This document shows positions 1 through 8,917 of a stretch of 64,000 nt of DNA, in pieces (the first letter of the stretch is position 1; each line of letters begins with the position of its first letter). A program made the position numbers and the translations under genes. The stretch is from assembly GCF_007994985.1 (NCBI RefSeq), contig NZ_VOQF01000008.1:124001-188000 (forward strand). The letters are read 5' to 3'. The notes under the pieces were generated by a model. The model was given only the letters and a program-made list of their open reading frames with translations. It ran no database searches and was not told where the DNA came from. Source of the DNA: Metabacillus litoralis (GTDB lineage: Bacteria > Bacillota > Bacilli > Bacillales > Bacillaceae).

Positions 1-207
1 CAGCAGCTCAATGCCAGCTCTCTAAATTGGACAATCGTCTGTCCAACATATCTTCCAGATGGTAAGTTAACAAAAAAATATCGCTATGCAGCTGATTTCC
101 TACCTGAAGCTGGAAGAGAAATCTCTGTACAGGATACTGCGCATTTTGCATTTAAACAAATAGAAAATCAGGAGTTTGTAAAAAAGCGAGTAGGCATTAG
201 TTATTGA
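1..207 (+). CDS. SDR-family NAD(P)-binding protein, C-terminal end only
   Basis: The frame is open from the window edge to a TGA at 205-207, giving the last 68 residues of a protein whose start lies outside. The visible part (NWTIVCPTYLPDG, then DFLPEAGREISVQDTAHF, ending KKRVGISY) looks like the C-terminal substrate-side region of atypical short-chain dehydrogenases of the NmrA/YwnB type, which carry an N-terminal Rossmann fold. The cofactor motif is not in the window, so function beyond a probable NAD(P)-dependent oxidoreductase or epimerase-like role is inference. A hairpin with arms AGGTCATC and GATGACCT follows at about 275-300 and may be its terminator. Confidence 0.6.
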   Translation, partial: QQLNASSLNWTIVCPTYLPDGKLTKKYRYAADFLPEAGREISVQDTAHFAFKQIENQEFVKKRVGISY

Positions 208-380
208 TGTTTGATCGAACTTTCGTATGATTGAATCCACTTTTCTCTCGTCTGTTTGCTTGCTAAAGGTCATCGTCCACTCGATGATGACCTCTAACAC
301 ACCTATTGCCTTGCTTATAGCTATACAATTACGGTAACTTCAAATTTTTAATATGATTTTCCACAATTAACAGCATAAAG

Positions 381-733
381 AAAGAGGCTGGGACAAAATT
401 ATATAAGCTAATGAAAAATCCGAATTATTAGGTGATATTTTAATTAATCATACACCTAACAGTTTGGGTTTTTATTTCCTGTCTTCAATAGATTTTTTGA
501 TTTTGCATACTATTTTTTAAGATCTAGTGGAATGGAGCGGAAGACATTTGACTCCTGCGGGTGCAGAGGAAAGGCTGAGACCCCACAGGTGCGCAGCTTA
601 CGAGGAGGCTTAGCTTCCTCCCCGGCGAATCTTATGTCTGCAGCACAATGGAACGAACTTGTTTTACAGCTTAACTGAATTTAGATTTATACGTCTTTTT
701 GTATGACTTCTTTAAATATGTCCCAGTCTCTTT
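381..733. repeat. ~350-bp intergenic repeat with inverted ends, copy 1
   Basis: The element begins AAAGAGGCTGGGACA and ends TGTCCCAGTCTCTTT, so its ends are inverted repeats. Inside is an AT-rich arm with a hairpin around TTAGGTG/CACCTAA, then a GC-rich core at about 535-650 containing GACTCCTGCGGG and GACCCCACAGG. A second copy lies at 4041-4380 in the opposite orientation. No coding frame is conserved between the copies; short frames over it are accidental. It fills the 570-base gap between the SDR gene end and the YbjQ-like gene. Similar GC-core palindromes are common between genes in Bacillus, but mobility is not shown here. Confidence 0.8.
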
Positions 734-774
734 CTTCAACATATATCTATTGAAATCCTCATCAATCTCATCGA

Positions 775-1098
775 TTACTCTTCTATTGTCACAGCTGTAC
801 CATAAGCAATTATTTCTGATGCATTTTGCATAACCGCAGACGATTCTAATCTCATACAAACAATTGCATTTGCGCCTTTTGCCTTTGCATCATCAACCAT
901 TCGACCGATTGCTTTTTGTCTAGCTTCTTCCATCATTTCTGTGTATTCCTTTAATTCTCCACCGACAATGGTTTTTAACCCAGCCATAATATCTTTACCT
1001 ATATGCTTTGATTGAACTGTGCTTCCTCTAACAAACCCCTTATATTCTTTTGTTACTTTACCTGGTACTGTTTCAGTAGTTACGATAATCACTTTCAT
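775..1098 (-). CDS. YbjQ/UPF0145 family protein
   Basis: This 107-residue protein starts MKVIIVTTETVPGK and contains GxVxG-like residues (GFVRGSTVQSKHIGKDI), a central ETxxMxEARxxAI helix and the closing stretch GANAIVCMRLESS. This is the pattern of the UPF0145/YbjQ family, small proteins that form a pentameric ring and are often annotated as heavy-metal-binding domains of unknown role. The ATG at 1096-1098 is preferred because an AGGAGG sits just upstream; an in-frame ATG one codon earlier overlaps that site. Its start overlaps the end of the upstream small membrane protein gene by 26 bases, so the two are probably translationally coupled. Confidence 0.8.
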   Translation of the reverse strand: MKVIIVTTETVPGKVTKEYKGFVRGSTVQSKHIGKDIMAGLKTIVGGELKEYTEMMEEARQKAIGRMVDDAKAKGANAIVCMRLESSAVMQNASEIIAYGTAVTIEE

Positions 1099-1282
1099 CA
1101 TCCTCCTTTTTTTCATCCAGTCTAAGCTTAATAAATGCAACAAGTAAGACAGCCAATGATAGGAAATACACAAGAAACAATCCAATTGCAATAGTTATAT
1201 TAATAAACAAAAAAATAATGCCAATAATCTGGGTGAAGACTGCAGTAATCATACTTATGTATTTTACTTTTTCCATCTTCAT
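1073..1282 (-). CDS. small two-helix membrane protein
   Basis: This is a 69-residue hydrophobic protein with two predicted membrane segments (about residues 9-31 and 32-53) and an acidic, hydrophilic tail (DEKKEDDESDY). It starts at an ATG preceded by GAAAGGAAG. It overlaps the start of the YbjQ-like gene and probably forms a two-gene operon with it, which suggests a membrane partner. The family is not recognised. Its compositional pattern and overlap argue for a real gene, but the function is unknown. Confidence 0.6.
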   Translation of the reverse strand: MKMEKVKYISMITAVFTQIIGIIFLFINITIAIGLFLVYFLSLAVLLVAFIKLRLDEKKEDDESDYRNY

Positions 1283-1481
1283 CTTCCTTTCTTAACAATA
1301 CTTTAACTATACCTTTTTTTAGCAAATTGTTGAATTATTTTTATGATCTTAATAACTACTTTTTTATAAAAATGACTAGGACTATTTTATCATTTTATTT
1401 TGTAAGTGTTTTTATTTTATGAAGTAGAGGTATTAAACGACTAACAACAAATTACAGAAACTTTAAATGGAGGTTTTTGAG

Positions 1482-1799
1482 ATGAACAAGCAATTATCTA
1501 TTAACTTGCAAATAGAAAATCAATTACGTATAGATCAAGTCATTAAAATCAATCAACTTGCCAAATCATATAACGGTAAAATTTATTTACTAACTAAAAA
1601 TAAAAGTGAAATAAACGCTGGTAGCCTCCCTACTTTAATTACATATCTTTTAACAGTAAAAAGTGGACAGGTTCTTAGCGTAGTAATCGATGGCCCTTAT
1701 CCTCAGCTTAAATTAAATGATTTAAAACAGATTTGTTCTTCAACAGTTGTAATGCAAAATCACAGAGTGTTACAGCCAGCATTGAAAATGAAGATTTAA
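1482..1799 (+). CDS. HPr/Crh-like domain protein lacking the catalytic histidine
   Basis: The 105-residue protein resembles the phosphocarrier HPr/Crh fold: NGKIYLLTKNKSEINAGS matches the region around regulatory Ser46 (KKVNAKS in HPr), and TVKSGQVLSVVIDGP matches the strand that follows. The site that should read LHARPA around His15 reads LRIDQV, so a PTS phosphoryl-transfer histidine is absent, as in Crh. A serine corresponding to Ser46 remains. The ATG at 1482 is chosen because GGAGG lies seven bases upstream; an earlier in-frame ATG at 1467 overlaps that site. It stands just before a 23-codon gene and a UspA gene. Family placement is a by-eye inference, and a regulatory rather than transport role is likely. 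Confidence 0.5.
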   Translation: MNKQLSINLQIENQLRIDQVIKINQLAKSYNGKIYLLTKNKSEINAGSLPTLITYLLTVKSGQVLSVVIDGPYPQLKLNDLKQICSSTVVMQNHRVLQPALKMKI

Positions 1800-1840
1800 A
1801 TGAGTTTGTCTAATAAATATATACAAGGTGGTGAGTTTTA

Positions 1841-1912
1841 ATGTTACGTACGATTTTTATGATTGTCGGTGCCATTGTCGTAATTGGCTTTTTAATTGGC
1901 TTAATCTTTTAA
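1841..1912 (+). CDS. 23-residue hydrophobic peptide
   Basis: An ATG preceded by AAGGTGGTGAG opens a 23-codon frame coding for MLRTIFMIVGAIVVIGFLIG plus LIF and a TAA stop. It is almost entirely one membrane helix with a single N-terminal arginine. The strong ribosome binding site and the position between two genes on the same strand support it as a real small membrane peptide. It resembles the very short stress-associated membrane peptides seen in Bacillus and Listeria, but no named family can be assigned. Confidence 0.45.
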   Translation: MLRTIFMIVGAIVVIGFLIGLIF

Positions 1913-1990
1913 TGTCAAATTCAGATTAAATGATTAGATTTATGAATATAGGGAAATTAACTAGTATCACATAAGAAAGGATGATGAAAC

Positions 1991-2503
1991 TTGAAAAAAT
2001 TTCAACATTTAGTTGTTGCATATGACGGAACTGACGATAGTAGAGAAGCACTAGAACTCGGAATTGATATGAGCAAACAATTACAATCATCTCTTTCGGT
2101 TGTTAACATTCAAAAAGAAACCACTTTTACTGAAGTGACAAACAGTGACAGATCGGGCGTGTTTCCACCTACAAGTACACCTCCAGTTGGCGGCTTGAAT
2201 CATTATCCAGTTGTACCAGTTCCAATAGAAGAACCAGATACGAGAGAACGAGAGTATTCAGAAAAAGAAGCAGCTTTAAGAAGTGAAGCACAGCGAATAC
2301 TAGATGACCATAATGTTGATGGTGAAGTTAAGGTGGCATATGGTGAACCTTCAGATGAAATTGTCAATTATGCAAAAAACAATGATGGTGATTTGATTAT
2401 CATCGGCAGTAGAGACATAAGTGGATTGAAGCGACTTATATTTGGTAGTGTAAGTGAAAAAGTATCTCACAGTTCAACAATTCCCGTGTTAATTGCTAAA
2501 TGA
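1991..2503 (+). CDS. universal stress protein (UspA family) with internal insertion
   Basis: A 170-residue UspA-fold protein (HLVVAYDGTDDSREALELG at the N terminus; DLIIIGSRDISGLKRL near the C terminus). The usual nucleotide motif G-x2-G-x9-G-S/T reads GSRD...FGSVS, so the second glycine is replaced by aspartate and ATP binding may be altered. About 35 residues rich in proline (about 50-85) are inserted between the first strand-helix unit and the rest, making it longer than the usual ~140-150. Translation begins at TTG with AAGGATGA upstream; the ATG pair just before is out of frame. A strong terminator follows immediately. Confidence 0.85.
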   Translation: MKKFQHLVVAYDGTDDSREALELGIDMSKQLQSSLSVVNIQKETTFTEVTNSDRSGVFPPTSTPPVGGLNHYPVVPVPIEEPDTREREYSEKEAALRSEAQRILDDHNVDGEVKVAYGEPSDEIVNYAKNNDGDLIIIGSRDISGLKRLIFGSVSEKVSHSSTIPVLIAK

Positions 2504-2534
2504 AGCAGAGATTAAATTCTCTGCTTATTTTTTT
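2503..2534 (+). terminator. terminator after uspA-like gene
   Basis: Perfect 9-base arms AAGCAGAGA and TCTCTGCTT around a six-base loop, followed by A and seven T. It overlaps the stop codon of the UspA gene by one base. Confidence 0.85.
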
Positions 2535-2691
2535 AGGCTAAAAAATAATCTTTTTCTTCAATAAATAGAACTATAGCAACAATATTTCAGAATAAAACAT
2601 CTATTTACAGAATTCCCTAAAAATATCTAAAAATCAACCGATATACCTAGTAAAGACAATAAAGAATAATTGGGTAAAGGGGATTTAAAAT

Positions 2692-4002
2692 ATGGGGATT
2701 CTTCCATTTAAAAAGGATAAAAAGACAGCAGCTTCATCTTTAGAGAAAAATAATAGTGAGTTAATGTCACAGGTTTCATTAAAAATTAGTGAACAAGAAC
2801 TACGTAAACAATTAGATATGACCGGATTAACAAAGGATGATCTTTATCTAGCACTTACGTTAAAGCCTTATATCCAAGAAAATATTGATCAAATAGTAAC
2901 TGCTTTTTATTCTTCATTCGAAGCTAATGAAGGTTTAATAGAAATAATCAATAATTATAGCTCCGTCGATAAATTAAAAGGAACACTTAAAGAGCATATT
3001 TTAAAGATATTTAATGGTCGTTTAGATGATGAAGATGTAATTCGTATGAGAAGGATTGCCCACATACATGTTAAAATAGGTCTTGAAGCAAAATGGTATA
3101 TGGCCGCATTTCAACAGCTTTTTGCTTCAGTTATTAATACTGTTGAATCGAAGCTTGCAACGAAGGAAGATGTTATTTTAACTGTTCACAGCTTAAGTAA
3201 ATTATTTAACTTTGAGCAACAAATTGTGTTAGAAGCTTATGATAATGAATACGCGAAACTTCAAGCTGAAATCGACTTACAAAAGGAACAAATTCGTACA
3301 GATGTGAATACGTTAGCTGAACAACTTGCTGATTCTAGTGAAGAAACTAATGCATTTATTCAAGAAATTCTTGCTCAATCAAAAGAAATTGCCTCCTATT
3401 CTATTGATCGTTTTGAAGTGGCAGCTACAGCTGAAGACCAAGCACATAATGGAAAGAAAGATTTAGAAAAACAAAATGAATTAATGACATTTATTGAAAA
3501 AAGTACAGAAGACATCATTCAACAAATGAAATCTTTAGAGCAAACTTCTGAAAAAATCAATAATGTTGTTGGAATCGTTACTTCAATTGCTGAACAAACA
3601 AACTTATTAGCATTAAACGCTGCTATTGAATCCGCACGTGCTGGTGAATATGGTAAAGGCTTTGCTGTTGTTGCGAGTGAAGTTCGAAAGCTTGCTGAAG
3701 AAACAAAGAACTCAGTTCAAGGTGTCTCAAGCTTAATTACCAATATTCATACTCAAATAGATAGCATGTCTAGCTCTATAAACAATGTGGCTGACCTTAC
3801 AACGAAAGGCACAACACAAATGAACGAAATGAATTCATTCTTTGATTCAATTGTTGAAATTATGAACAATAATAAACAACAAAGTGAGCTAGCAAAAACA
3901 GATTTAACAAACTTCACTAATATCATTAATGATGTCTCAAACTCTATTTCTCAAATAGCTAATACTTCTGATAGCTTAAAGCAAATGGCTAAAACAATGT
4001 AA
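2692..4002 (+). CDS. hemAT: haem-based aerotactic transducer HemAT
   Basis: A 436-residue soluble methyl-accepting chemotaxis transducer with a globin-coupled sensor in place of membrane helices. Residues about 35-190 form the globin domain: [13 protein letters not shown] carries the likely proximal haem histidine (His126), and Tyr73 in AFYSSF matches the distal tyrosine region. A coiled coil leads to the MCP signalling hairpin at about 295-340 ([20 protein letters not shown], then [13 protein letters not shown]). Length is almost identical to B. subtilis HemAT (432). It binds O2 and signals to CheA/CheW to guide aerotaxis. It is monocistronic in this window and lies inside the block bounded by the two ~350-bp repeats. 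Confidence 0.95.
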   Translation: MGILPFKKDKKTAASSLEKNNSELMSQVSLKISEQELRKQLDMTGLTKDDLYLALTLKPYIQENIDQIVTAFYSSFEANEGLIEIINNYSSVDKLKGTLKEHILKIFNGRLDDEDVIRMRRIAHIHVKIGLEAKWYMAAFQQLFASVINTVESKLATKEDVILTVHSLSKLFNFEQQIVLEAYDNEYAKLQAEIDLQKEQIRTDVNTLAEQLADSSEETNAFIQEILAQSKEIASYSIDRFEVAATAEDQAHNGKKDLEKQNELMTFIEKSTEDIIQQMKSLEQTSEKINNVVGIVTSIAEQTNLLALNAAIESARAGEYGKGFAVVASEVRKLAEETKNSVQGVSSLITNIHTQIDSMSSSINNVADLTTKGTTQMNEMNSFFDSIVEIMNNNKQQSELAKTDLTNFTNIINDVSNSISQIANTSDSLKQMAKTM

Positions 4003-4040
4003 AGCTATTTAGGATTTAAAAAGTAATATTTTAATAAGCT

Positions 4041-4380
4041 TTTGAGGCTGGGACATAATTAAAGGAATCATACAAAAGGACGAATAAATCTAAATTCAGT
4101 TAAGTTGAAAGAAACAAGTTCGTTCCATTGCGCTGCAGACACTCCATTCTCCGGGGAGGAAGCTGAGTCTCCTCAGCTACGCCTGCGGGGCCTCAGCCTT
4201 TCCTCTATTCCCGTAGGAGTCGAGTGTCTTCCGCTCCATTTCACTAGTTCTTAAAAATAGTATTCAAAATCAAAGACAGCAAAATAAAAACCCGAACTAT
4301 TAGGCGAATGATTAATTGAAATATCACCTAATAATTCGGGTTTTTCATTCGCTTAAATACTTATGTCCCAACCTCTCTTT
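4041..4380. repeat. ~350-bp intergenic repeat with inverted ends, copy 2 (inverted)
   Basis: It begins TGAGGCTGGGACAT and ends ATGTCCCAACCTCTCTTT, and carries the same GC-rich core (4110-4245) and AT-rich hairpin arm (CCCGAACTATTAGG / CCTAATAATTCGGG) as the element at 381-733, but reversed. The two copies differ by scattered substitutions, so they are not a very recent duplication. The AT-rich hairpin followed by TTTTTC may also act as a terminator for hemAT. Confidence 0.8.
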
Positions 4381-4615
4381 ATTTTCGGTAAAAAAGTAGT
4401 ATTGTTGAGATTTTCTATTACTTAGCGATTAATATTCGTGAAGAATACTTACACTGTCAAAAATAACCTTTTTTAAAATTGTTACTTAATTAAAGGAACA
4501 TTTTCAATCATTTTCATTCTTTGCTATTATTTTTTATATTTTCAAAATAATTGATATATTAAAAAATTAATATACTTCTACAATATATGAAATTTTCATA
4601 CATTAAATAATGTAA

Positions 4616-4643
4616 TTGACTTAATTTATTAGATTGATATAAT
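4616..4643 (+). promoter_or_regulatory. SigA-type promoter for nhaC
   Basis: TTGACT at 4616-4621 and TATAAT at 4638-4643 are separated by 16 bases in a very AT-rich stretch 53 bases before the nhaC start. The rest of the interval 4381-4615 is AT-rich without recognisable genes. Confidence 0.7.
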
Positions 4644-4695
4644 ACTTTTATACAAGAAAGCAAAAAAGCGTTGAAGTTATAAAGGAGTATCAATC

Positions 4696-6066
4696 ATGAA
4701 TCAACACAAGAGATTATTTGGCTTTAAAGAGGCTATTTTTATTTTATTTTTAATTTTAGGTATTATTTTTACAAGCTTATTTATTTGGAAAACAGAGCCA
4801 CATATATCATTACTTATTTGTTTAGTTGTTGTTGGCTTTTTAGCTTTATTAAAAGGTTATAAGTGGAAAGAACTAGAAGTAGGGCTTGTCAAAGGAATTC
4901 AAAATGGCGTTCAACCTATACTTGTTCTCTCTTTAATTGGTATTTTAATTGGGGCATGGATGAGCAGTGGAACTATACCAACTGTAATGGCATATGCCTT
5001 AACTATTATTAATCCTAATTATCTTTTAGTTACTTCCTTATTTTCTTGCATGATTATCTCAAGTCTTGTTGGTAGTTCCTTTACCACTGTAAGTACTGTT
5101 GGAGTGGCCTTAATGGGAGCAGGAATGGCAATTGGCTTGCCAGTAGAATGGGTTGCAGGTGCAGTAATTTCTGGTGCTTGCTTTGGTGATAAAATGTCAC
5201 CAATGTCAGACACTACGAATTTTGCGTCAGGTGTTTCTTCTGTAAAATTGTTTACCCATATTCGTCATATGACATACACAACAATTCCAAGTATCATCAT
5301 TACAACATTGATTTTTTTCATTCTTGGACGTTTAGCAGTGATTGATACTACGTCAATAAATGAAACAAAAAATATGGTGAATTTAATTAAAGACCATGTA
5401 TCCATTAGTAGTATTACACTATTGTCCCCTATTATAGTTATTTTTCTTGCGGTAAAAAAAGTGCCGGTTATTCCTGCATTAGTTGTGGGTGTATTGACCG
5501 GCGGGATGACAGCCATTGGTTTTCAAGGGGTTGAGCTTGGTGAATTTCTTCAAGTTCTTCAAAATGGTACTGCATTTCCTATTGATCATCAAGTTGTTAG
5601 CAATATGCTAAACCGCGGTGGTTTACAATCGATGATGTGGTCTATTTCCCTTATCTTGATTGCATTTGCTTTTGGAGGTCTTTTAGATTCGTTAAGTATC
5701 ATTTCTACCCTATTAAATGGAATAATCGATAAAATTAAAACCAAAGGACAGCTTATCTCCTCTACTGCTGCTTCTTCTGTTGGTGTAAATCTACTAACTG
5801 GTGAACAATATTTATCCATTCTTATTCCTGGTCAATCCTTTAAAGACTTATATGACAAATTAGAAATTGATCGGAAATATATGTCTCGTACATTAGAGGA
5901 TGCTGGCACTTTAATTAACCCTTTAATTCCATGGGGCGTTAGTGGTGCTTTCTTTGCACAAACTCTTGGCGTACCTGTTTTAGAGTTTCTACCTTTTGCT
6001 TTTTTCTTATATATATCTTTTTTCTTTACACTTGGATTTGGATTTAAAACAAAAAACCGGGCATAA
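4696..6066 (+). CDS. nhaC: Na+/H+ antiporter NhaC
   Basis: A 456-residue integral membrane protein with about 11-12 hydrophobic segments. It has the NhaC family signatures SSLVGSSFTTVSTVGVALMG and SGACFGDKMSPMSDTTNFAS, the latter matching the conserved ion-binding region with its Asp residues. It exchanges external H+ for internal Na+ (some members transport lactate/malate or arginine/ornithine), giving sodium and alkali tolerance. The start ATG is preceded by AAAGGAG, and a SigA-type promoter lies just upstream. The gene stands alone and ends in a hairpin. Confidence 0.92.
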   Translation: MNQHKRLFGFKEAIFILFLILGIIFTSLFIWKTEPHISLLICLVVVGFLALLKGYKWKELEVGLVKGIQNGVQPILVLSLIGILIGAWMSSGTIPTVMAYALTIINPNYLLVTSLFSCMIISSLVGSSFTTVSTVGVALMGAGMAIGLPVEWVAGAVISGACFGDKMSPMSDTTNFASGVSSVKLFTHIRHMTYTTIPSIIITTLIFFILGRLAVIDTTSINETKNMVNLIKDHVSISSITLLSPIIVIFLAVKKVPVIPALVVGVLTGGMTAIGFQGVELGEFLQVLQNGTAFPIDHQVVSNMLNRGGLQSMMWSISLILIAFAFGGLLDSLSIISTLLNGIIDKIKTKGQLISSTAASSVGVNLLTGEQYLSILIPGQSFKDLYDKLEIDRKYMSRTLEDAGTLINPLIPWGVSGAFFAQTLGVPVLEFLPFAFFLYISFFFTLGFGFKTKNRA

Positions 6067-6080
6067 AGCTTGGTTTTTTT
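6051..6080 (+). terminator. probable terminator of nhaC
   Basis: AAAAAACC and GGTTTTTT arms around a 13-base loop, overlapping the nhaC stop, followed by a run of T. The stem is AT-rich, so it may be weak. Confidence 0.55.
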
Positions 6081-6334
6081 CATTGGAAATTTTTTACTTA
6101 TTCAGGTTATCCTCAAGACCCTCTTACTTTCTTTCAGTGTTTCATCAAAAAAATCCTTATGATTTCTTTATGATGCACTTCTCCAATATTCTATCAATCA
6201 CGATAATTTTCGACATTTAGAAAGTATTTGTTGATAAATTTACCAAGGTGCTTTATTATGTAATATAGAAGATTAATTCACTATATATTGACGAATTAAT
6301 TAAGAAAACAACTATATATTGTATAAACTAAGTT

Positions 6335-6490
6335 TTAGGCGCCTATGTGGCTGAAATGGGAATCTGGTGAAAATCCAGAGCTGTCCCCGCAACTGTAAAT
6401 GTGACGAACTGAGAAAACCACTGTACATATGTATGGGAAGGACTCGTAGTAGGATGAGCATAAGTCAGGAGACCTACCTACTACTTATGA
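6335..6490 (+). promoter_or_regulatory. cobalamin (B12) riboswitch aptamer
   Basis: Conserved cobalamin-riboswitch blocks occur in the right order: GGCGCC, the core GGGAATCTGGTGAAAATCC, then GCTGTCCCCGCAACTGTAA (about 6381-6397), and finally the B12 box GTCAGGAGACC at about 6463-6474. It occupies the leader of the ribonucleotide reductase operon 140 bases before the start codon. By the known behaviour of this RNA class, adenosylcobalamin binding should lower expression downstream. Placing it before a B12-independent class I reductase implies that another, B12-dependent reductase exists in this genome. Confidence 0.93.
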
Positions 6491-6524
6491 ATGTTTCAAT
6501 TTCTTCGGGGACTGAGAGGATGGG

Positions 6525-6580
6525 ACGATAGTAAGTAACTACGGGTATGTCTACCCTTTTCTTCCTTATCTGTCGTTTTA
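6525..6580 (+). terminator. expression-platform terminator of the B12 riboswitch
   Basis: ACGATAGTAAG at 6525-6535 can pair with CTTATCTGTCGT at 6565-6576 (one bulge and one G-U pair), enclosing an inner hairpin GGGTA/TACCC, and is followed by TTTT. It lies between the aptamer and the nrd start codon. This is the expected place for a ligand-dependent terminator; the alternative antiterminator fold was not worked out. Confidence 0.6.
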
Positions 6581-6631
6581 TCTTGTCTGTTCCTTAACAG
6601 AAGATTAATACGAACTGATGGAGGAATACTT

Positions 6632-8917
6632 ATGACTACTGTAACAACCCCAACAATCATCGATCAACTAAATGGTGATGAAGCTTTTGATATGGACAAG
6701 CTTGCATCATTTATACACAATATACAACAACAATTCCCCTCTCTTGAAATAGAGCATTATTTAAATCGAATTCAAAATACAATTTCCCAAAGAGATTCTT
6801 ATACTTCTGATCAGCTAACAAACCTCTTAATCTTAGAAGGTTTATCTCAAATCAATGAACAAGATCCCGATTGGACGTATTTTTGTGCTCAAATTTATTT
6901 ATCAAAACTATATAAAGACGCTGCATCCAATAGAGGCTATAACAAAGAAGATAAATATGGTAGCTTATATCATTTAATTTCTACACTAGTTGAAAAAGGT
7001 CTTTATCATCCAAAATTACTTAAGCAATATAGTAAAGAAGAAATTGAACAAATTGGATCTTACATTAAACCAGAACGAGATCAATTATTTACATACATAG
7101 GACTTCGCACTTTGGCAGACCGCTACTTAACACGAGATTTCACTAAGGAATTATATGAGCTACCACAGGAACGTTTTATTATTATTGCGATGACACTTAT
7201 GGCAAATGAAAGTAAAGAAAGACGTTTAGAGCTTATTAATCGAGCTTATTGGGCAATGAGTAATCTTTATATGACTGTTGCAACTCCAACATTATCTAAC
7301 GCTGGTAAACCTATTGGACAGCTTTCAAGTTGTTTTATAGATACAATAGATGATAGTTTACAAGGAATTTTTGATAGCAATACAGACATTGCAAACCTAT
7401 CCAAATCAGGTGGAGGAATTGGCGCTTATTTCGGTAAAATACGTTCACGTGGCAGTGATATTAAAGGCTTTAAAGGTGTTTCATCAGGTGTTATTCCTTG
7501 GATGAAGCAACTGAATAACACAGCTGTAAGTGTTGATCAACTAGGTCAAAGAAAAGGTGCAATCGCTGTTTATTTAGATGTATGGCATAAAGATATCTTC
7601 TCATTCCTAGATTCAAAACTTAATAATGGTGATGAGCGTATGAGAACACATGATTTATTTACAGGTGTTTGTATTCCGGATTTATTTATGGAACAAGTTG
7701 AAGCTCGTGCTGATTGGTACTTATTTGATCCACATGAAGTTCGTCAAGTGATGGGCTATAGTATAGAAGATTACTATGATGAAGAAAAAGGAAATGGAAG
7801 CTTCCGTGATAGATACTGGGAATGTGTTGAAAACGATCAGCTTTCTAAAGAGAAATTACCAGCTATTGATATTATGAAGAGAATTATGATTAGTCAATTA
7901 GAAGCTGGTACTCCATATATGTTTTATCGTGATGAAGTCAATAGAAAGAATGCCAACTCACACGTAGGAATGATCTATTGCAGCAACCTTTGTACTGAAA
8001 TTACACAAAATCAAAGTGCAACAACAGTTGAAGAGCAGTTCACTGAAGATGGAAAAATCATCACTGTAAAAACACCTGGTGATTTTGTTGTCTGTAACTT
8101 ATCTTCTATTAACCTAGCAAAAGCAGTGACAAATAATGCTTTAGAGGAGCTAATACCAATACAGGTCAGAATGCTAGACAATGTTATTGATTTAAATACT
8201 ATTCCTGTTCTTCAAGCAAAGCTAACAAATGCAAAATACCGAGCTATTGGGCTAGGAACTTTTGGATGGCATCATTTATTGGCTCTTAAAGAATTGAGAT
8301 GGGAAAATGATGAAGCTGTTAACTACGCTGATGAATTATACGAAAAGATCTCTTATCTAACAATTCAAGCAAGTATGGAGCTTTCTAAGGAAAAGGGTTC
8401 TTATTCAGTATTCAAAGGCTCTGACTGGGAAACTGGTCGTTATTTTGAGAAAAGAGAATACACATCAAAAGCTAGTACCTTAGATTGGGATGGACTGAGA
8501 CAAGAAGTGATGGAGCATGGTGTTAGAAATGGATATTTAATGGCAGTAGCACCTAATGCATCAACATCTATTATCGCGGGAAGTACAGCTAGTATCGATC
8601 CTATCTTCCAAAAGGTCTATTCGGAAGAAAAGAAAGACTATAAAATTCCAGTGACTGTTCCTGACTTAAATTCAACAACAACATGGTACTATAAATCTGC
8701 ATACTTTATTGATCAGCAATGGAGCATCAAACAAAATGCAGCAAGACAACGCCATATTGATCAAGCGATCTCTTTTAATCTTTATGTACAAAATACAATT
8801 AAAGCGAAAGAATTATTGGATTTACATTTAGCAGCCTGGAATAATGGCTTAAAAACAACGTATTATTTACGATCAACCTCAAGTGAAATTGAAGAATGTG
8901 ACTCATGTGCTAGTTAA
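6632..8917 (+). CDS. nrdA: ribonucleoside-diphosphate reductase, alpha (large) subunit, class I
   Basis: A 761-residue catalytic subunit that reduces ribonucleoside diphosphates to the deoxy forms. Visible active-site elements: Cys234 (QLSSCFI) and Cys488 (FVVCNLSS) as the redox pair, Asn452-x-Cys454-x-Glu456 (SNLCTEI) for the thiyl radical and acid/base, and the C-terminal Cys756-x-x-Cys759 shuttle. The first ~95 residues occupy the place of an ATP-cone, but the usual VxKRDG signature is not visible, so allosteric activity control is doubtful. The start ATG has GGAGG upstream. It is preceded by a cobalamin riboswitch and followed by the beta subunit; no nrdI is present, unlike class Ib operons. 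Confidence 0.93.
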   Translation: MTTVTTPTIIDQLNGDEAFDMDKLASFIHNIQQQFPSLEIEHYLNRIQNTISQRDSYTSDQLTNLLILEGLSQINEQDPDWTYFCAQIYLSKLYKDAASNRGYNKEDKYGSLYHLISTLVEKGLYHPKLLKQYSKEEIEQIGSYIKPERDQLFTYIGLRTLADRYLTRDFTKELYELPQERFIIIAMTLMANESKERRLELINRAYWAMSNLYMTVATPTLSNAGKPIGQLSSCFIDTIDDSLQGIFDSNTDIANLSKSGGGIGAYFGKIRSRGSDIKGFKGVSSGVIPWMKQLNNTAVSVDQLGQRKGAIAVYLDVWHKDIFSFLDSKLNNGDERMRTHDLFTGVCIPDLFMEQVEARADWYLFDPHEVRQVMGYSIEDYYDEEKGNGSFRDRYWECVENDQLSKEKLPAIDIMKRIMISQLEAGTPYMFYRDEVNRKNANSHVGMIYCSNLCTEITQNQSATTVEEQFTEDGKIITVKTPGDFVVCNLSSINLAKAVTNNALEELIPIQVRMLDNVIDLNTIPVLQAKLTNAKYRAIGLGTFGWHHLLALKELRWENDEAVNYADELYEKISYLTIQASMELSKEKGSYSVFKGSDWETGRYFEKREYTSKASTLDWDGLRQEVMEHGVRNGYLMAVAPNASTSIIAGSTASIDPIFQKVYSEEKKDYKIPVTVPDLNSTTTWYYKSAYFIDQQWSIKQNAARQRHIDQAISFNLYVQNTIKAKELLDLHLAAWNNGLKTTYYLRSTSSEIEECDSCAS

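Noticed and set aside
100-300. 66-codon minus-strand frame at the window start
   Set aside because: It overlaps the SDR gene end antisense and lacks a convincing ribosome binding site or recognisable product.
775-1191. Longer YbjQ-like protein starting at 1191
   Set aside because: The extra N terminus overlaps the upstream membrane-protein gene and has no ribosome binding site; AGGAGG points to the start at 1098.
381-4380. Composite transposon carrying hemAT
   Set aside because: The flanking repeats encode no transposase and no target duplication was visible; they are more like widespread intergenic palindromes.
6525-6580. Separate small RNA gene upstream of nrdA
   Set aside because: The hairpins are better explained as the expression platform of the adjacent B12 riboswitch.
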